Below the pieces are notes generated by a model that saw nothing but the letters and a program-made list of their open reading frames with translations, was not told the DNA's origin and made no database searches. The position numbers and the translations under genes were made by a program. From positions 372,001-436,000 of the forward strand of contig NZ_NESL01000001.1 of NCBI RefSeq assembly GCF_003063435.1: 64,000 nt of DNA, read 5' to 3'. This DNA comes from Limnohabitans sp. 2KL-1. Lineage in GTDB: Bacteria; Pseudomonadota; Gammaproteobacteria; Burkholderiales; Burkholderiaceae_C. How positions within the stretch are numbered: position 1 is the first letter of the stretch; every line of letters begins with the position of its first letter. Positions 56,522-64,000 of this stretch are shown piece after piece.

Positions 56522-58758
56522 GCAGTCGCTCCTTGAGATTTCGTACCATTGAGGTCAATCCCTCGGGATAACTTTTCAATCATTTCTTGTTTGGGGCCAA
56601 AAGCCAGGCATTGGCCACCGTCGATCACGGCAATCGAGTCGACCCATTCCAGCAACTGGGGTCGGTGCGTTGCCATCAGCAAGGTCCGGCCTTGCAGCCA
56701 ATCCTTGAGCACGGTGATCACGCGGGCCTCGGTGTTTTGATCCATGCTGGCCGTCGGCTCATCCATGAAAACCATTTGAGGGTTGCGCAGCATCATGCGA
56801 GCGATGGAGAGCAATTGACGTTGTCCACCAGACAAACCGCCACCCGCCTCTGTCACGGGCATGTCAAGTCCCAAGGGGTGGGATGCAGCGATGTCGTAAA
56901 TGTTCAGCAGCTTCAGGGTCTCGACAATCCTGACGTCGCTGATCCAGCTGTCGGCAAGGATCAGGTTGTCGCGCAAAGTGCCCATGAAAAGCTGTGCATC
57001 TTGGCCGACGTAGCCCATGCGACTGCGCATTTCAGTGGGTTCGATCTGCTGCATGTCAACGCCATCGAGACGGATACTGCCAGCCACGGGTGCGTAGAGA
57101 CCGGACATCAAGCGCAGCAACGTACTTTTGCCGCTGCCCACGCGTCCGAGCATGGCAACTTTTTGGCCCGGCTCAATGATCATGGAGAGCTTTTTGATCA
57201 CCGGGATTTTGTGCTCGCCGGGGTAAGCGAATTCCAAGGCTTCAGCTTGCAAGCCACCATAAATGGTGTCGGGTACCAGGTAATTGCGGCCATGTTTGCG
57301 GTCACGTGGTCGTTTCATCAAACCGTCCAGCGTTTCCAACGAAGAAGACGCTTGCTGGTAACGGGAAGCCAAAGACATCACACTGGCCAACGGCGAGATG
57401 GCGCGACCTGCCAAAATGACCGATGCAATCAGTCCACCCAAGGTCAGTTGGTTGGCGTGGATCATGTAAACGCCCGCCACCACCATGGCGACGGTGACGA
57501 ATTGTTGAATCGACGTGGTGAACCCCATGATCCAGTTGGTCAGGCTGCGGATTTTTTTGTAGGCGTCAGAGCCGGCCAGGTTGGACATCTCCCAACGGCG
57601 CTGCAAATAGCTCTCTGCGTTGTGTGCCTTCAGCAACTCCAGGTTCAGGACCGACTCGACCAGCACGCTTTGTTTGTCACCCGACTCTTTCATGTTGGCG
57701 CGCATGGCCGTCATGAGTGGTTTTTGAGACACCAAGCCAATGAGGATCAACAAAGGCACCGCCAGAGCTGGAATCCAGACCAGATGGCCGCCGACCATGG
57801 CAATCAAGGCCAGAAACATCAGCACAAAAGGCATGTCAGCCAGCAGCACCAGCGATGCCGAAGAGAAGAAATCGCGGAGCGACTCGAAGTCACGCATGGA
57901 ACTGGCGAAGATGCCGACAGACTGGGGGCGGTGCTCAAGCCGGATCGACATGATTTCACGCAGCAGCGTGGCGTTGATGGCCAAGTCAGCCTTTTTGCCA
58001 CCCAAATCCACCAACCGCGCCTTGAGCCAGCGCATGATGAATTCCAAAAAGATCGCCACTGTGGTGCCGATGGCCAGCGTCCACAGCGAGGTGTAGGCGG
58101 CAGTGGGCACCACACGGTCGTAGACGTTCATCGTGAAAAACACGCTGGCCAGTGTCAGGATGTTCGCCACGACAGTGGCCACCATGGATTCGACATAAAA
58201 GGCGCGAAAACGCCAGAGCGTGTCCCAGAACCAATTGAAGGCGGAGCCTTCCAGGGGCGTCAAGGTTTGGTCATGCCGGGTCGGGGGCAACTTGAGTGCC
58301 AGTACTTCGGGGCGCGCCAAAGCCTGCAGTTCAGCCAAAGGAATGCGCTGGTCCTCCATGCCCCTGTCCGCCCACCAGATGATGGCTTCTTTGTCTTCAA
58401 TGCTGCGCAAGACGCAAGCCCTGCCATCGAGCAAAGGCATCAAGACAGGCAGCACATAGTGCGGAATATCGGCCACGTTCACGCGTGACCAAGCCGCCAA
58501 CAGGCCGTTTTTGTGGGCCATGTCCGGGTACGCGGCCAGCGGAACGCGGCCCTTGTTGTCCAGCGCGAAACCTGCGCGCATCACTTGGTAATGAACGGGG
58601 CGGCCCATCAACTTGGCCGCCATGGTCATGCACAGCAAGAGCGGGTCTGCCTGGATGTCATGTCGAGGCGACGTTGAGGCGCCTGGCTGAGGTATGGCCT
58701 GGGCTGTGGGTTGTGCGGCACCGCCATTGGCTGCCATCATCGGAATCATTTTTGCCAT
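56518..58758 (-). CDS. Type I secretion ABC transporter (LapB/LssB type)
   Basis: 746 aa. Three parts: a C39-like domain (about 40-160) without the catalytic Cys, so a substrate-docking CLD rather than a peptidase; six membrane helices (about 175-440; WFWDTLWRFRAFYVESMVATVVANILTLASVFFTMNVYDRVVP); and an ATPase with Walker A GRVGSGKST (about 540), signature LSGGQRQ (about 644) and Walker B MVFMDEPTASMD (about 664). This subfamily exports large RTX adhesins of the LapA/giant-repeat kind. The substrate gene is not in this window. Confidence 0.93.
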   Translation of the reverse strand: MAKMIPMMAANGGAAQPTAQAIPQPGASTSPRHDIQADPLLLCMTMAAKLMGRPVHYQVMRAGFALDNKGRVPLAAYPDMAHKNGLLAAWSRVNVADIPHYVLPVLMPLLDGRACVLRSIEDKEAIIWWADRGMEDQRIPLAELQALARPEVLALKLPPTRHDQTLTPLEGSAFNWFWDTLWRFRAFYVESMVATVVANILTLASVFFTMNVYDRVVPTAAYTSLWTLAIGTTVAIFLEFIMRWLKARLVDLGGKKADLAINATLLREIMSIRLEHRPQSVGIFASSMRDFESLRDFFSSASLVLLADMPFVLMFLALIAMVGGHLVWIPALAVPLLILIGLVSQKPLMTAMRANMKESGDKQSVLVESVLNLELLKAHNAESYLQRRWEMSNLAGSDAYKKIRSLTNWIMGFTTSIQQFVTVAMVVAGVYMIHANQLTLGGLIASVILAGRAISPLASVMSLASRYQQASSSLETLDGLMKRPRDRKHGRNYLVPDTIYGGLQAEALEFAYPGEHKIPVIKKLSMIIEPGQKVAMLGRVGSGKSTLLRLMSGLYAPVAGSIRLDGVDMQQIEPTEMRSRMGYVGQDAQLFMGTLRDNLILADSWISDVRIVETLKLLNIYDIAASHPLGLDMPVTEAGGGLSGGQRQLLSIARMMLRNPQMVFMDEPTASMDQNTEARVITVLKDWLQGRTLLMATHRPQLLEWVDSIAVIDGGQCLAFGPKQEMIEKLSRGIDLNGTKSQGATA

Positions 58759-58786
58759 CGAATTTATGTATTTGTTGTGCTGGGCT

Positions 58787-60154
58787 TCACGGAGCGGGGG
58801 TCAGCAGGCGACCTGGTTCCGCTGCGAAGCGGTTGGCCAGATCGCCAGCGGCAGCCAGCAAGCGCACACGCGCCAATCGCTCGTCGTGAAATGCCGCTTG
58901 TGCGGCTGTGCGGTAGCCAAAGGCATCGGCCTGCACGTTGAGCAAGTCCAATAAAGATCTTTTCGCGATGCGGAACTGCTGACGGTAGGCATCGACCAGT
59001 TTGTCGCCGACCAAGGACTGTTTGGAGCCGGTGGCGGCACGGCCCTTGGCCGATGCCCACTCTTGCCAAGCCAAGGCCACTTTTTCACGGGCCAAGATTT
59101 TGGCTTCTTCCTGGGCAAATTCGGCCGCCTTGAGTTGGCCCACAGCCGCCTCGACGGCTGCTGTAGAACCACCACCGTTGTAGAGGGGGGCATTGACCTG
59201 CAGTTGGGACAGGGCTTCGAGTCGACCCGTGGCCGAGTTCTGTTGTCTGGAGACGGTGAAATCGACGGTGGGCCACTGCTGGCCCTTGGCGACTCGAACC
59301 GCAGCTTGAGCGGCCAGCACCTTGGCACGGGCCTGCGCAATGGCTGGCAATTGAGGCGAAACCATGGCCATGGCTTGCGCCAAGGTGTCCGGGATATTGC
59401 CAAGCGGGCCCGTTTGAGCAACCGCCTTGTCAACGCCTACGGGGCGTGCGTCCATGTCGGTGCGCCAGAACCTTTGAACCCGCTGGATGGCTTGGGTGAA
59501 GTCGGATTTGCGTTGTTGCATGGCCAGTTGCGCGCTTTCCATGCGCACCAGGGCTTGCTCGTAGTCAGCCCGACGACCTTTGTCAACTTCGACAATTTTG
59601 CGGATATCACTGAGCGTGTCCTGGTGGGCGTTGACGTTGTGAACCGCCAGGCTGTACAGGTCGGCCGTCTTGGCCCAATTCAAGTAGGCTTCGGCCGCGA
59701 GTTGGGCCACATCATCGAGCGTGCTCGCCTCTGAAAACTCCGCCGCCTGGGTCAAGGCCTGTGCCCGTTCAACTTCGGCTTCGATCTTGCCGCCAGACCA
59801 GAGGTTGAGCTTGGCGGTGGGTGACAGGGCGGTGCGCGATGTGCCCGAGGGAAAAACGCCAGATGAATAGGCATTTGCTGTGGCGCTCATGCCCAATTGA
59901 GGATAGTGAGCGCTTCGGGCGCGTGCGATGTCTGCTCGCGCCGCAGACGTTTGCGCTGCTGCTGCCTGGATGCTGGGGTAGGCCTGGAGGGCTTGATTGA
60001 CGACTTCGGGCAAGGTTTGAGCCTGCAGGTTGATCGATAAACCGGCGGCCAGCACGCCCCATGGGGCCCATTTGAATCCAGCCAAAGGACCATGAGCAGG
60101 CCTCAGTTGCGAGAGCAACCGAAGAAGATACTTTTGGCATTCAAGATGAATCAT
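58787..60154 (-). CDS. TolC-family outer-membrane channel of the type I secretion system
   Basis: 455 aa. Signal sequence with a long n-region, ending near QAQ (about 46). Two internally repeated TolC halves: LPEVVNQALQAYPSIQAAAAQTSAARADIARARSAHYPQLGMS and LDDVAQLAAEAYLNW; later RKSLLDLLNVQADAFGYRTAAQAAFHDERLARVRLLAAAGDL. LapE/AggA type. First gene of the operon that continues with the ABC and HlyD genes. Confidence 0.9.
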   Translation of the reverse strand: MIHLECQKYLLRLLSQLRPAHGPLAGFKWAPWGVLAAGLSINLQAQTLPEVVNQALQAYPSIQAAAAQTSAARADIARARSAHYPQLGMSATANAYSSGVFPSGTSRTALSPTAKLNLWSGGKIEAEVERAQALTQAAEFSEASTLDDVAQLAAEAYLNWAKTADLYSLAVHNVNAHQDTLSDIRKIVEVDKGRRADYEQALVRMESAQLAMQQRKSDFTQAIQRVQRFWRTDMDARPVGVDKAVAQTGPLGNIPDTLAQAMAMVSPQLPAIAQARAKVLAAQAAVRVAKGQQWPTVDFTVSRQQNSATGRLEALSQLQVNAPLYNGGGSTAAVEAAVGQLKAAEFAQEEAKILAREKVALAWQEWASAKGRAATGSKQSLVGDKLVDAYRQQFRIAKRSLLDLLNVQADAFGYRTAAQAAFHDERLARVRLLAAAGDLANRFAAEPGRLLTPAP

Positions 60155-60290
60155 GCGGTACGAATTACCAGTTACGTTAAAACTGAAATTCTCGTTAAAA
60201 AAGATAAGTTATGAATCCGCCAAAAGGAGTATTCGGGACCCAATTTCGCTAAAAAATGTTGAATTCGTATGAAAAACGAATTACCAGCGT
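60155..60290 (-). promoter_or_regulatory. Regulatory region of the secretion operon with repeats
   Basis: AT-rich, no gene. ACGAATTACCAG occurs twice in the same orientation, at 60160-60171 and 60276-60287. The right copy is also half of an inverted repeat AATTCGT (60262-60268), seven bases, ACGAATT (60276-60282). This is the expected position for operator sites before the TolC-like gene. No clear sigma70 boxes were fixed on. Confidence 0.45.
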
Positions 60291-60347
60291 TCGGCTGATG
60301 TATTTGGCGATTTGGTCTGGCATGACGCTGTGCAAGCTCAGACGCGC

Positions 60348-60380
60348 AAAAAAAAGCCCCCCTGTGATCTACAGGGGGGC
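60348..60380 (-). terminator. Terminator of pyrE
   Basis: On the minus strand: CCCCCCTGT (60379-60371), loop AGATC, ACAGGGGGG (60365-60357), then C and eight T. Lies 70 bases after the pyrE stop. Confidence 0.9.
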
Positions 60381-60449
60381 CCATGGCGATGGAAAAAAGA
60401 AGGCTGTGAGCGGCGTTGACCGGTGTCAGCTCAAGGCGGTTGGGGTCTC

Positions 60450-61154
60450 TCAGACGCCGTAGCGGTCCCGGTATGCCTGCACCCTGGGCAAGTGTTCACC
60501 CAGTTCGTTGCCGCTTTGGGCCGACAAATAAGCCAGCAGGTCTGACAGCTGGGCAATGGTGCATACCTGCATGCCCAGCGTGTTGCGCACATACTGAACC
60601 GCGCTGTGCGGCACGTCCTGCACCGAGCCATCGGCCTGTTTTTCGGTGGCCATTTCCTGGCGGTCCAGCGCAATCGCGATGGCGTGGGGCGTGGCCCCGG
60701 CGGCCTGGATCAGCGCAATCGACTCGCGGGCGGCGGTGCCTGCGCTCATCACATCGTCCACGATCAGTACGCGGCCCTTGAGCGGTGCGCCGACCAGCGA
60801 GCCACCTTCGCCGTGGTCTTTGGCTTCTTTGCGGTTGTAGGCAAAGGGCACGTTTTTGCCCAAGCGGGCCAGCTCGATGGCCACCGCTGCGCCCAGCGGG
60901 ATGCCCTTGTAGGCCGGGCCAAAAATCATGTCGAACTCGATGCCGCTGGCCAGCAGGGCTTTTGCATAGAATTGCGCCAGTCGGCTGAGCTTGGCACCGT
61001 CGTCAAACAGACCGGCGTTGAAGAAGTAAGGGCTCATGCGCCCGGCTTTGGTCTTGAATTCGCCAAAGCGCAAGACGCCCGAATCGACCGCAAATTGCAC
61101 AAATTCCTGAGCGAGCGCCTGCATCTCGGCGCTGCTTGCCTGTCCTGTCACCAT
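60450..61154 (-). CDS. pyrE: Orotate phosphoribosyltransferase
   Basis: 234 aa. Converts orotate and PRPP to OMP in pyrimidine synthesis. [57 protein letters not shown] and the PRPP site [20 protein letters not shown] 61154 gives the usual length; the longer frame upstream is antisense to xth. The start codon overlaps the ATG of the divergent xth gene (CATG). Confidence 0.95.
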   Translation of the reverse strand: MVTGQASSAEMQALAQEFVQFAVDSGVLRFGEFKTKAGRMSPYFFNAGLFDDGAKLSRLAQFYAKALLASGIEFDMIFGPAYKGIPLGAAVAIELARLGKNVPFAYNRKEAKDHGEGGSLVGAPLKGRVLIVDDVMSAGTAARESIALIQAAGATPHAIAIALDRQEMATEKQADGSVQDVPHSAVQYVRNTLGMQVCTIAQLSDLLAYLSAQSGNELGEHLPRVQAYRDRYGV

Positions 61155-61956
61155 GGGGAAATCCTTGTTCAAACTCACCAGCCTCAACCTCAACGGCATC
61201 CGTTCGGCCACGACCAAAGGGGTCGAAGCCTGGCTGGCGCAAGAAAAGCCCGATTGTATTTGCGTGCAAGAAGTCAAAGCCCAGGCCCCCGACGTGGAGG
61301 GCAAGTTTGAAGAACTCGCGGGCCTGAAGGGCCACTTCCACTTTGCTGAAAAAAAGGGCTATTCCGGCGTAGCCGTCTACACCCGCCATGAGCCCAGCGA
61401 TGTGGTGGTCGGGTTTGATGGCGGCGAGTTTGATGCGGAGGGCCGCTATGTGGAGCTGCGCTTTGACACCCCTGCACGCAAGATGTCCATCATCAGCAGC
61501 TATTTCCCCAGCGGCTCGTCCGGCCCGGAGCGGCAAGAGGCCAAGTTCCGTTTTCTGGACAAGATGTACCCGCACCTGATGGCGCTCAAGGGCGAGCGCG
61601 AGTTTGTGGTGTGCAGCGACGTCAACATCGCCCACCAGCAGGCCGACCTGAAGAACTGGCGCAGCAACCAGAAAAACAGCGGCTTTTTGCCCGAAGAGCG
61701 CGCCTGGATGACCCGGCTGACCTCGGAAGGCGGTGTGGTGGATGTGTACCGCCACTTGCAACCGGACACCACCGACACCTGCTACACATGGTGGAGCAAC
61801 CGGGGCCAGGCCTATGCCAACAACGTGGGCTGGCGTCTGGATTACCACCTGGCCACCCCGGCACTGGCCGAGAAAGCCCGCACCGAATCTATTTACAAGA
61901 GCGAGAAATTCTCCGACCACGCGCCGATCACCATCGGCTACGACTTCGCGCTGTGA
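61153..61956 (+). CDS. xth: Exodeoxyribonuclease III family AP endonuclease
   Basis: 267 aa. Repairs abasic sites. Catalytic residues are all visible: Asn in [12 protein letters not shown], Glu in CVQEVKAQ, the Asp-Asn pair in [11 protein letters not shown], and Asp-His in SDHAPI. The ATG at 61153 overlaps the pyrE start; a TTG at 61165 (then reading [11 protein letters not shown], the form most relatives start with) is an equally likely start that would separate the two. The stop is duplicated by a tandem repeat. Confidence 0.92.
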   Translation: MGKSLFKLTSLNLNGIRSATTKGVEAWLAQEKPDCICVQEVKAQAPDVEGKFEELAGLKGHFHFAEKKGYSGVAVYTRHEPSDVVVGFDGGEFDAEGRYVELRFDTPARKMSIISSYFPSGSSGPERQEAKFRFLDKMYPHLMALKGEREFVVCSDVNIAHQQADLKNWRSNQKNSGFLPEERAWMTRLTSEGGVVDVYRHLQPDTTDTCYTWWSNRGQAYANNVGWRLDYHLATPALAEKARTESIYKSEKFSDHAPITIGYDFAL

Positions 61957-61979
61957 CCTTGTGCGGTGACCTTGTGCGG
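61954..61979. repeat. 13-base tandem duplication at the xth stop
   Basis: TGACCTTGTGCGG occurs twice head to tail (61954-61966, 61967-61979), followed by another TGA. The first TGA is the xth stop codon. Looks like a slip duplication; no function needed. Confidence 0.85.
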
Positions 61980-62005
61980 TGAGGCTGTGAAGTACGGGGC
62001 GCGGC

Positions 62006-63064
62006 TCAGCCCGCCAGGGCCATGACCCGGCCATGCGCCGCACTTTGCAAGCCCAGCTCTATCAGCGCCATCACCTGCAAGGCCTCTTGTGCGGGCACTG
62101 GGTTGGCGCTGCCGTGCAGCACCGCATCGCGCACCCGGGCGTAATACTGCGGGTAGTCGCCGCGCAGGCAGGGCTGCTGGCGTTCGGTCAGCTGTTGCGC
62201 CGAATCCGACAAAGTCAGGTGCAGCGGCTGTGGGTCAAGGCCCCAATCGGTGGCGGTGTCTGTCAGGTCAGGCCGCAAACCTGCCTTGAGGGCGTCTTCC
62301 TGCGTGTCCAGTCCCCATTTGACGCATGAGCCGTTTGTGCCATGCACCACAAAGCGCGGTGCCACGCGGGCCGTCAGGGCGCTGGCGTGCAGCACCACGC
62401 GCAGGCTGTCGTACCGCAACACCGCGTGAAACCAGTCGTCGGCCTGAGCCCCGTCACGTTGGCAGGCCAGGTCCAGCCACAGGCTTTGTGGCTGGCCAAA
62501 CAGCTGCAGAGCCTGGTCCAGCAGGTGTGGCCCCAGGTCGTACCACAGGCCGCTGCCAGGGTTGCCCGATTCGCGCCAGCGCTGGCGCACCACGGGCCGG
62601 TAGCGGTCAAAGTGCGACTCGACATGCGTGACCCGCCCCAACTCGCCGCTTTGCAGCAGCGCCTGCAGAGTCAAAAAATCACCATCCCAGCGCCGGTTGT
62701 GAAACACCGACAACACACGTTGGTGCTGCTCGGCCAGCGCGATCAGGTGCCGGGCCTCGGCCGCATTCAGGGTGAAAGGCTTGTCCACCACCACATGCTT
62801 GCCCGCCGCCAGCGCTTGGGCGGCCAGCGGGGCATGGGTGTCGTTGGGGGTGGCGATCACCACCAAATCGATGTCAGGTCGGGCGATCAGGGCCTCGGGT
62901 GTTTCGCACACGGGGGTGTCCGGCCAGTGGGCGAGCACATCGCCCGGGCGGCGGCTGGCCACAGCGGCGAGTTGCAGGCCCGGTACGGCGGCGATCAAAG
63001 GCGCATGAAAAGTGGCCGAGGCATAACCGTAGCCCAGCAGGCCCACGTTCAGGAAGGCGGTCAT
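62006..63064 (-). CDS. Gfo/Idh/MocA-family oxidoreductase
   Basis: 352 aa. N-terminal Rossmann domain (VGLLGYGYASATFHAPLIAAVPGLQLAAVASRRP) and the DKP motif (HVVVDKPFTLNAAEARHLIALAEQ) with the catalytic Lys; C-terminal alpha/beta domain (FHNRRWDGDFLTLQALLQSGELGRVTHVESHFDRYRP). Related to YdgJ-type NAD(P)-dependent sugar or inositol dehydrogenases. Substrate unknown. Confidence 0.88.
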   Translation of the reverse strand: MTAFLNVGLLGYGYASATFHAPLIAAVPGLQLAAVASRRPGDVLAHWPDTPVCETPEALIARPDIDLVVIATPNDTHAPLAAQALAAGKHVVVDKPFTLNAAEARHLIALAEQHQRVLSVFHNRRWDGDFLTLQALLQSGELGRVTHVESHFDRYRPVVRQRWRESGNPGSGLWYDLGPHLLDQALQLFGQPQSLWLDLACQRDGAQADDWFHAVLRYDSLRVVLHASALTARVAPRFVVHGTNGSCVKWGLDTQEDALKAGLRPDLTDTATDWGLDPQPLHLTLSDSAQQLTERQQPCLRGDYPQYYARVRDAVLHGSANPVPAQEALQVMALIELGLQSAAHGRVMALAG

Positions 63065-63121
63065 CCAGAGGCTTTCATCTCAGTCAAAAACAGACCGTCA
63101 GCTTAAACCAGCAGGCGGGTG

Positions 63122-63844
63122 TCATGTGGGCGCGCGCGTGTAGGTCAGCATGCGCCCCTTGTAAGCCACAGATCCCGATTGCGCCGGTTGGTCCAGCACC
63201 TGCTCGTGCATCGCAAAGCCCACGCGGGCCATGTGCTTGTGAAATGCCGGACGATTGCCCCGGTTCGGGTCCACCACCCAAATTTCGCAGCTCGCTGCGG
63301 CATGGGTGTTGATGAAGTGGGCCAGCGTCCCTTCGTCATCGCGTTCATACAGGATGTCGCTGCCCACGATCAGGTCAAACAGGCCGCTCACCCCGGTGTC
63401 ATGCGCCTGCGTCAACACGGGTTGACCATCTTCGCGTACGGCGGCTGTGCCCCACAAACCATGGCGGTACGTGATGGGCTCCAAGCCGTTGAGTCGGGTG
63501 TTGTGGTCCAGAAAAGCATGGGTCAGCGGGTGGCAGTCGCTGGCCGTCACATCGGCCCCGCGCCGGTGTGCCACTAGGCTGGACAGCGCCAGGCCGCAGC
63601 CAATTTCCAAAATCCGTTCGGTGGTCACCGGTCGCAGTGCCATGCGCTCGGCCATGCGAGAACCAGAAGGCCACAGCAAGCCAAACAGCGGCCAGGTGGC
63701 CGAAGAAATGCCCAGGTTGAGTGCTTCATCGAGCGGGTCGTGAAACTGGTTGTTGTCGAGCAAGGAGCGGATGAGCAAGTCATCCACGCCCCCAACCGCG
63801 ATGCTGTCCTGTTTGGTCAGGTAGCCCGGTGACGGGTGTGGCAA
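63122..63844 (-). CDS. SAM-dependent methyltransferase (Methyltransf_16-like)
   Basis: 240 aa. SAM motif I LEIGCGLALSSLVAHRRGADVTASDCHP, motif II/III FDLIVGSDILYERDDEG, and WVVDPNRGNRPAFHKHM. The seven-strand methyltransferase-16 group includes protein lysine methyltransferases and Nnmt-like enzymes; target unknown. The start is a TTG at 63844 with no ATG in frame until residue 65, so the first residues are less certain. Confidence 0.8.
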   Translation of the reverse strand: MPHPSPGYLTKQDSIAVGGVDDLLIRSLLDNNQFHDPLDEALNLGISSATWPLFGLLWPSGSRMAERMALRPVTTERILEIGCGLALSSLVAHRRGADVTASDCHPLTHAFLDHNTRLNGLEPITYRHGLWGTAAVREDGQPVLTQAHDTGVSGLFDLIVGSDILYERDDEGTLAHFINTHAAASCEIWVVDPNRGNRPAFHKHMARVGFAMHEQVLDQPAQSGSVAYKGRMLTYTRAPT

Positions 63845-63924
63845 ATGAGCAATCGATGCAGCGCGCTGGCGGGGGGAATCAAGTGGCGCTGGCTGGGGGT
63901 GACTGTAGCGGCAAACGGCGTTCC

Positions 63925-63930
63925 TATAAT
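63925..63930 (+). promoter_or_regulatory. -10 element six bases before an ATG
   Basis: Perfect TATAAT, followed by TTGCGC and then the ATG at 63937. Transcription would start at the ATG itself. No convincing -35 at normal spacing and no ribosome-binding site. Confidence 0.5.
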
Positions 63931-63936
63931 TTGCGC

Positions 63937-64000
63937 ATGTTGCAATACCAAACGATCCCCGTCACGCCTTTTCAGCAAAACTGTTCCCTGGTCTGGGACG
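63937..64000 (+). CDS. MBL-fold (glyoxalase II-like) hydrolase, 5' end only
   Basis: Only 21 codons are inside the window: MLQYQTIPVTPFQQNCSLVWD. The IPVTPFQQNCSL segment is the usual N-terminus of the YcbL-type metallo-beta-lactamase-fold hydrolases; the zinc-binding HxHxDH lies beyond the edge. Likely leaderless. Confidence 0.7.
   Translation, partial: MLQYQTIPVTPFQQNCSLVWD

Noticed and set aside
56587..58488. 633-codon open frame antisense to the secretion ABC gene
   Set aside because: The ABC gene on the other strand has complete Walker motifs; the antisense product is Gln/His/Arg-rich with no motifs.

Overview
The window is a chromosomal segment of a betaproteobacterium, most likely a Comamonadaceae-type member of the Burkholderiales. 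This is inferred from the S3 protein with a long arginine/proline/alanine-rich tail, the hemB-corA and ybeD-lipB-lipA arrangements, the regulatory PTS set (EIIA-Man type, HPr, Enzyme I) and the high-GC coding style. No phage, integron or CRISPR array was seen. Most of the window is conserved core genome; the accessory pieces are the left end (1-2.9 kb), the 6.5-8.2 kb stretch and the type I secretion locus (53.9-60.2 kb).

Layout. 0-3 kb: two phytanoyl-CoA-dioxygenase-like genes and a GntR regulator. 3-5.6 kb: methylmalonate-semialdehyde dehydrogenase divergent from a LysR regulator, with a REPIN-like double palindrome between them. 5.6-8.2 kb: patatin-like lipase, a broken signal peptidase I gene, a GNAT acetyltransferase and a MntA/HepT toxin-antitoxin pair. 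8.2-13.8 kb: MarC, MaoC hydratase, SDR, HCCA isomerase, dienelactone hydrolase, CorA-type transporter and hemB. 13.9-17.9 kb: a candidate small RNA with an anti-Shine-Dalgarno loop, then hemJ, a VanZ-like protein, a [2Fe-2S] protein, a hydrolase and a D,D-carboxypeptidase. 17.9-28.1 kb: str and S10 ribosomal operons (rpsL-rpsG-fusA-tuf-rpsJ, then rplC to rpsQ) with a new promoter and a folded leader before rplC and a strong terminator after rpsQ.

28.1-43.5 kb: peroxiredoxin, GNAT, cytochrome b and a cytochrome c' gene frameshifted inside its heme motif, a TlpA-like lipoprotein, DUF4197, an alpha/beta hydrolase with a CaiB-type CoA-transferase, a lipoprotein, an MFS transporter, the PTS genes, a TPR/O-GlcNAc-transferase-like protein, YghU, and the lipoate genes. 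43.6-50.9 kb: complete atpIBEFHAGDC operon for F1Fo ATP synthase. 51-53.9 kb: NTF2-like protein, YheT-like hydrolase, conserved hypothetical, cytochrome c5-type protein, tRNA-Arg(CCG). 53.9-60.2 kb: a LapE/LapB/LapC-like type I secretion operon ending in two regulator genes. 60.3-64 kb: pyrE back-to-back with xth, an oxidoreductase, a methyltransferase and the start of a metallo-beta-lactamase-fold hydrolase.

The least routine items are the candidate anti-SD small RNA (13929-14027), the promoter and nested hairpin in front of rplC, the one-base lesion in the cytochrome c' CxxCH, the secretion operon with an excisionase-type HTH fused to a receiver-like domain whose acceptor Asp is Glu, the REPIN, and several -10-like boxes lying 6-7 bases before start codons (possible leaderless mRNAs). 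All family names come from reading motifs and remembered family features; no search was run.
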